From Candidatus Omnitrophota bacterium (GTDB lineage: Bacteria > Omnitrophota > Gorgyraeia > Gygaellales > Profunditerraquicolaceae): a stretch of DNA of 5,084 bases. The DNA is taken from assembly GCA_030018895.1 (NCBI GenBank), contig JASEHM010000084.1, forward strand, positions 1 through 5,084. Reading direction: 5' to 3'. The notes under the pieces were generated by a model. The model was given only the letters and a program-made list of their open reading frames with translations. It was not told the origin of the DNA and made no database searches. Positions within the stretch are counted from its first letter, which is position 1. Each line of letters begins with the position of its first letter. Positions 5,069 to 5,084 of the stretch are shown one piece after another. Position numbers and translations under genes: made by a program.

Positions 5069-5084
5069 TGTCATTCCCGCAATC
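5069..5084. repeat. Partial palindromic repeat at window edge
   Basis: Bases 5069-5080 (tgtcattcccgc) are the exact reverse complement of 17-28 at the left edge, and the window ends inside the element, 4 bases after the first stem arm. The two copies are inverted, with their GCGGGAATGACA ends pointing inward at the operon. With only 12 matching bases and a truncated copy, the full element is inferred. Confidence 0.6.

Overview
This window reads as a piece of an AT-leaning bacterial genome in which every supportable gene lies on the minus strand, so transcription runs from right to left. The organism is probably an uncultured bacterium. One gene product (2316..2771) carries a YYPSPYG motif that I associate with secreted proteins of Candidatus Omnitrophota (former OP3). 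That placement comes from memory and is tentative. Both window edges carry the same inverted short repeat, as expected of a short metagenomic contig that stopped assembling in a multi-copy element.

In transcription order the layout is: a small conserved protein of about 68 aa (5024..4818); a MNT-type nucleotidyltransferase overlapping it by 53 nt (4870..4409); ilvD, dihydroxy-acid dehydratase, overlapping that by 11 nt (4419..2764); a cysteine-rich surface-protein remnant without a signal peptide, overlapping ilvD by 8 nt (2771..2316); after 6 nt, a 22-codon copy of the start of ilvB (2309..2243); hicB (2244..2041) and hicA (2044..1835), each joined to the gene before it by an ATGA overlap; then, after a 74-nt gap, intact ilvB, the acetolactate synthase large subunit (1760..96). 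A very stable C(GAAA)G hairpin of the ATTCCCGC type lies beyond ilvB (1..28). No stretch above 300 bases lacks a gene.

IlvB and IlvD catalyse the first and third common steps of valine, leucine and isoleucine synthesis. They are interleaved here with two accessory two-gene modules, one HicBA toxin-antitoxin pair and one nucleotidyltransferase pair. The most unusual structure is a 54-bp direct repeat (49 of 54 identical) flanking hicBA. It consists of the first 15 to 16 codons of ilvB plus 7 to 8 bases upstream. It suggests that hicBA entered at the ilvB start and duplicated it, and that recombination between the copies would remove exactly 549 bp and restore a tightly coupled ilvD-orf-ilvB operon. 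No ilvN/ilvH, ilvC, tRNA, rRNA, CRISPR array, transposase or riboswitch is visible.
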